NCBI GenBank assembly: GCA_949152475.1
Contig: OX424567.1
Coordinates: 21,353,402-21,417,401, forward strand
Source: Terebella lapidaria
Taxonomy: Eukaryota > Annelida > Polychaeta > Terebellida > Terebellidae
Direction of reading: 5' to 3'
DNA: 64,000 bases
The position numbers and the translations under genes were made by a program. Positions 60,690-64,000 of this stretch are shown here, piece after piece (position 1 is the stretch's first letter; every line of letters starts with the position of its first letter). The notes under the pieces were generated by a model. That model saw only the letters and a program-made list of their open reading frames with translations. It had not been told where the DNA came from and ran no database searches.

Positions 60690-62760
60690 TCTATACAGCT
60701 TCACGATTAGCAAATATATTTTGGTACACGTATATGTTCAGAGTGATTTAGTTTGAATCAAACCCTTGAAAAGCTGGGGGGTTTCCCAAAGTTTACGTCA
60801 ATTTAATTGAGTTAGATTTTTCAGTAAATTCAAATTATATTCCCCCAAAACCTTCGAGTAACTTGTCACTAAACGTGACATTTACTGGTGAATTTAACCG
60901 CCCAAAACATCAACAAATGTTGCGTGATTTGTGAAAAATTAAATCAGAAGTTAGCAGTCAATAAACCCCGAGTTCAGTGTGGATTCAATCGAAATTATAT
61001 TATAAAAAAATTTCAGGTATTAGTCGAATATTACGGGCGTTTAGTGAAAACTTAAATTCCACTTTTCGTGCAGTGATATGAATGATTAAAAACTGAGTAT
61101 TTAGATGCCATTATACTGAAGGACTATACATGTTTGTTTTAATTACCTTCACAAGTTCACATACTTTTCCTTAATAACATTTCGGTAGGATAATAATCAC
61201 GAATTTTATTAGTCATTTTCTTTTTCAATATTCCCAAGATGTGTGGCTGCACGAAATCCATAGCTGCATTTCCGGAAATATGATCGAGCTTCTTTGCCAG
61301 AATGTTTTGTGATGGTTATCCTCAAAGTCACGAAACGCAGGATGAGCAGCCCGATGCTGCCGCTCTGTAGAAGCGCAATTGCAGCGACTTGGATGCCTGG
61401 ACCTCGATGACTGCAGATTTTGGGCTCGGAGAGGAACGTCATATGTTGGTGGTTATGTCGCACAGGTAGTCTTCTCCATGGGGAGAGCTGCGATATGCCT
61501 GGATCAATTCCTGAAACTCTCTCACATGACACTGGTCGCCAGGCGATAGGGCGTGTGGCGTCATCGCCGACTGGTTCATTTCTCTCATCGGGATGTCACT
61601 GAATCAAGTAACATGTAGAAGTTTGGCATTTAATAAACTCTCTCGTGAAGCCAATGACATGATTGAAACGAAAATCTCACTGATAGATTTTTTGGCGTCC
61701 CCTCATCCGAATTCATGTATTCGCCCCAAAACAGTTCATACTTCAATCAACATTCACCAATCACAATAACATCCGAATAAGGAGGTAGAAACTGTTCTAA
61801 GCTGTACCCTTTCAAGTCTCAATTTACCTGACTGCAATCCATTTGACTGTACTGTACAATCATTGAGTATAGAAATATCAAAACCAAAAATATAAAAGAA
61901 ACAATTATATATAAACAGCTACAAAATTAACAAAATGAAGCTCAATCGACACATATAAAATACATTCACTACTTCCACAATTATTTATTTCTATGTTTTA
62001 ATTATGGAACAAAAATGTAAGTTTCAAGCATGCATTCTCCTTTCATTCTCCACGCTATTGTAACTGGATGAACTTTTCTCAAGTAATAGGATTATGATGT
62101 TAACCACCATTTAGATGAACATGTGTCCATCGAATGTCATCAATTAATACAGCAAGATTACGGTGATGACAATAGAAACCCCAGCGTGAATTCACATATC
62201 TGGGAATGGGCATAACGTGGAGAACATATTCAGATGACAGAAAATGACACGATTACATAGTCCGTTCAAATTTTTATCTTTCTGAAATCTTTCTGAAATC
62301 TCAAACAAAAAACCCTAAAAATATTTCCAGAAAATGTTTTTTGTTTGTTTTTTCTCCTTTTTCAAAATGACGGTCATTTTTGACAAAAACGACCAAATTT
62401 GGATTTGGCGGCCATTTTCTGAAAATCTGTTCAGTAATTTTTACGTTTCCGGACCTTTGGTCCGATAACCTATTGTCGTGGCGTTGCGTCTGCCATCCGT
62501 CTACATTTTTTATCTAAGTTTTCGGTCGAATCTTTCTGAAATTTCGCACAAAATGCCTAAAAATATTTCGAGAGGCAACTTATTTTCTTATTGATGCTTA
62601 TCACTCCTCATATGTACCCCTGTGGCATGTATAAGATTCGTTGTACTTGAATCGCTTGGAGTGGGCCATTTTGGGCCAAAACTCAGCCCAAATGGGACTT
62701 TCTCATGTTAAATTCTCCTATGCTTTATAATGGGGCACATTTTCCCAAATATCTTACTTA
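60690..62760. other. Gene-free stretch
   Basis: No supported gene. A minus-strand frame at 61532-61209 is open for 107 codons but resembles nothing I know. A phrase containing TCTTTCTGAAAT...CCTAAAAATATTT occurs twice (about 62280 and 62525), suggesting a dispersed repeat next to the satellite. Confidence 0.4.
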
Positions 62761-62779
62761 ATATTGTGATTAGAGACTA

Positions 62780-64000
62780 GTAATCAATAGTGGACATATA
62801 GGAAATGATATATGCAGAATATTCTCACGACCTTGAGTTCGACCTTTGACCTAATTTTCAAGGTCATATGACAAAATGACTAATATTTTGCTTATTATCG
62901 ACTTTACAGCTTCGGAATCAATTGTGAACATATCGGAAATGATATCATAGAATAACCATGATGATATATTTTGAATATTGTCATGACCTTGAATTTGACC
63001 TAATTTTCGAGGTAACAGGACGAAATAGCTAACGTCTCGCTTATTATCGACATTACAGCTTAGGAATCAATTGTGCACATAGGAAATGATATATACTGAA
63101 TATTGTCTTTACCTTGAATTTGACCTTTGACCTTTTTTTAAGGTCACAGGACAAAATGGCTAATATCTTGCTTCTTATTGACTTTACAGCTTAGGAATCA
63201 ATTATGAACATATAGGAAATGATATACAGATTATTCTCGTGACCTTGAGTTTGACCTTTGACATTAATTTCAAAATCACAGGACAAAATGACTAATATCT
63301 CGCTTATTATCGATTTTACAGCTTAAGAATCAATTGTGAACATATACAAACTTATACTGAATATTGCCATGACTATGAATTTGATATCTGACCTCATTTT
63401 CAAGATCAAAGGACAAAATGGCTAATATCTTGCTTCTCTATTGACCTCATAGCTTGGGAACCAATTGTGGGCATACAGAAAATAATATACACTGAATATT
63501 CTGATGACCCTGAATTTGACCTTGACCTTATTTTCAAGATCAGAGCGCAAAATGGGTAATATCTCGTTTATTATTGACTTTACAGCTTAGGAATCAATTG
63601 TAAACATGAAGAAAATGATATATGCTGAATATTTCCATGATCTTTAATTTGACATTTGACCTCATTTTCAAGGTCACATGACAAAATGGCTAATATCTTG
63701 CTTCTTATCGACTTTATGGCGTCGGAACCAATTGTGGACGTACAGAAAATGATATACGCCGAATATTCTGATGACATTGAACTTGACATTTGACCGTATT
63801 TTTGAGGACAGAGCACAAAATGGCTAATATCTCGCTTATTATCGATTTTACGGCTTTGGGGTCAATTGTGCACATATAGGAAATGATATACGTTGGATAT
63901 TGTCATGACCTTGAATTTGATCTTTGAACACAATTTCAAGGTCACAGCACAAAATGGCTAATATTTTGCTTATTATCGGCTTTTCAGCTTAGGAATAAGT
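62780..64000. repeat. Tandem satellite, about 133-bp period, continuing past the window
   Basis: At least eight units; the landmark AGCTTAGGAATCAATTGTG recurs near 62909, 63058, 63189, 63322, 63451, 63586, 63718, 63852 and 63988. Each unit also carries GACCTTGAATTTGACCTTTG, CAAGGTCACAGGACAAAATG and ATATCTTGCTTATTATCGAC variants. Units differ by 10-25 % by eye. No coding frame. Confidence 0.92.

Noticed and set aside
61209..61532. 107-codon minus-strand frame
   Set aside because: No family resemblance or splice support; left as unassigned.
62780..64000. CRISPR-like regular repeat array
   Set aside because: Repeats are contiguous 133-bp units without unique spacers; a eukaryotic satellite.

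Overview
The window is animal (metazoan) nuclear DNA, about 38-40 % GC outside the transposons. It has spliced genes with canonical GT/AG introns, a homeobox gene, phase-1 domain-shuffling exons and many kinds of transposable element. The protein families (Fbxl20, Gbx, C-type lectin plus WSC receptor, SAM plus Death protein) and the element mix (DIRS, BEL/Pao, LTR, LINE, mariner, tRNA-SINE) suggest a marine invertebrate such as a cephalochordate, hemichordate or lophotrochozoan. I cannot decide between these from sequence alone.

Layout. 0-3 kb: the last two coding exons of an Fbxl20-like F-box/LRR gene (+) and its 3' flank. 3-16.7 kb: a transposon graveyard. It holds an old repeat present twice, one copy split by an apparently complete 6.6-kb DIRS tyrosine-recombinase retrotransposon (4961-11549), then a BEL/Pao integrase remnant and a decayed CR1/L2-like LINE, both on the minus strand. 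19-26.8 kb: a 12-exon minus-strand gene for a 618-residue membrane receptor (signal peptide, C-type lectin domain with a WSC domain inside it, second C-type lectin domain, mucin-like stalk, transmembrane helix, cytoplasmic tail). An intact mariner-like transposon sits in one of its introns. 27-34.5 kb: gene-free DNA upstream of Gbx, with a minisatellite. 34.96-38.36 kb: a complete two-exon Gbx homeobox gene (+). 38.4-45.5 kb: gene-free, with a large inverted repeat and a foldback element.

45.9-58.2 kb: an eight-exon minus-strand gene whose exons join in frame to a 426-residue protein: signal peptide, very short ectodomain, one transmembrane helix, cytoplasmic SAM domain, polyglutamine, serine-rich linker and C-terminal Death domain. 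A degenerate 5.1-kb LTR retrotransposon with perfect 5-bp target duplications lies in the intron just before the Death-domain exon. 58-64 kb: gene-free DNA with a tRNA-derived SINE and, at the right edge, a tandem satellite of about 133-bp period.

The most interesting systems are the TM-SAM-Death protein and the lectin receptor with a frame-neutral WSC cassette spliced into its C-type lectin fold. In both genes a transposon stops within 25 bp of a 3' splice site, so the branch point probably lies in transposon DNA or in a very short host remnant. All exon models were built by hand from splice sites, phase and protein similarity, and every summed coding length is a multiple of three. No transcript data were available.
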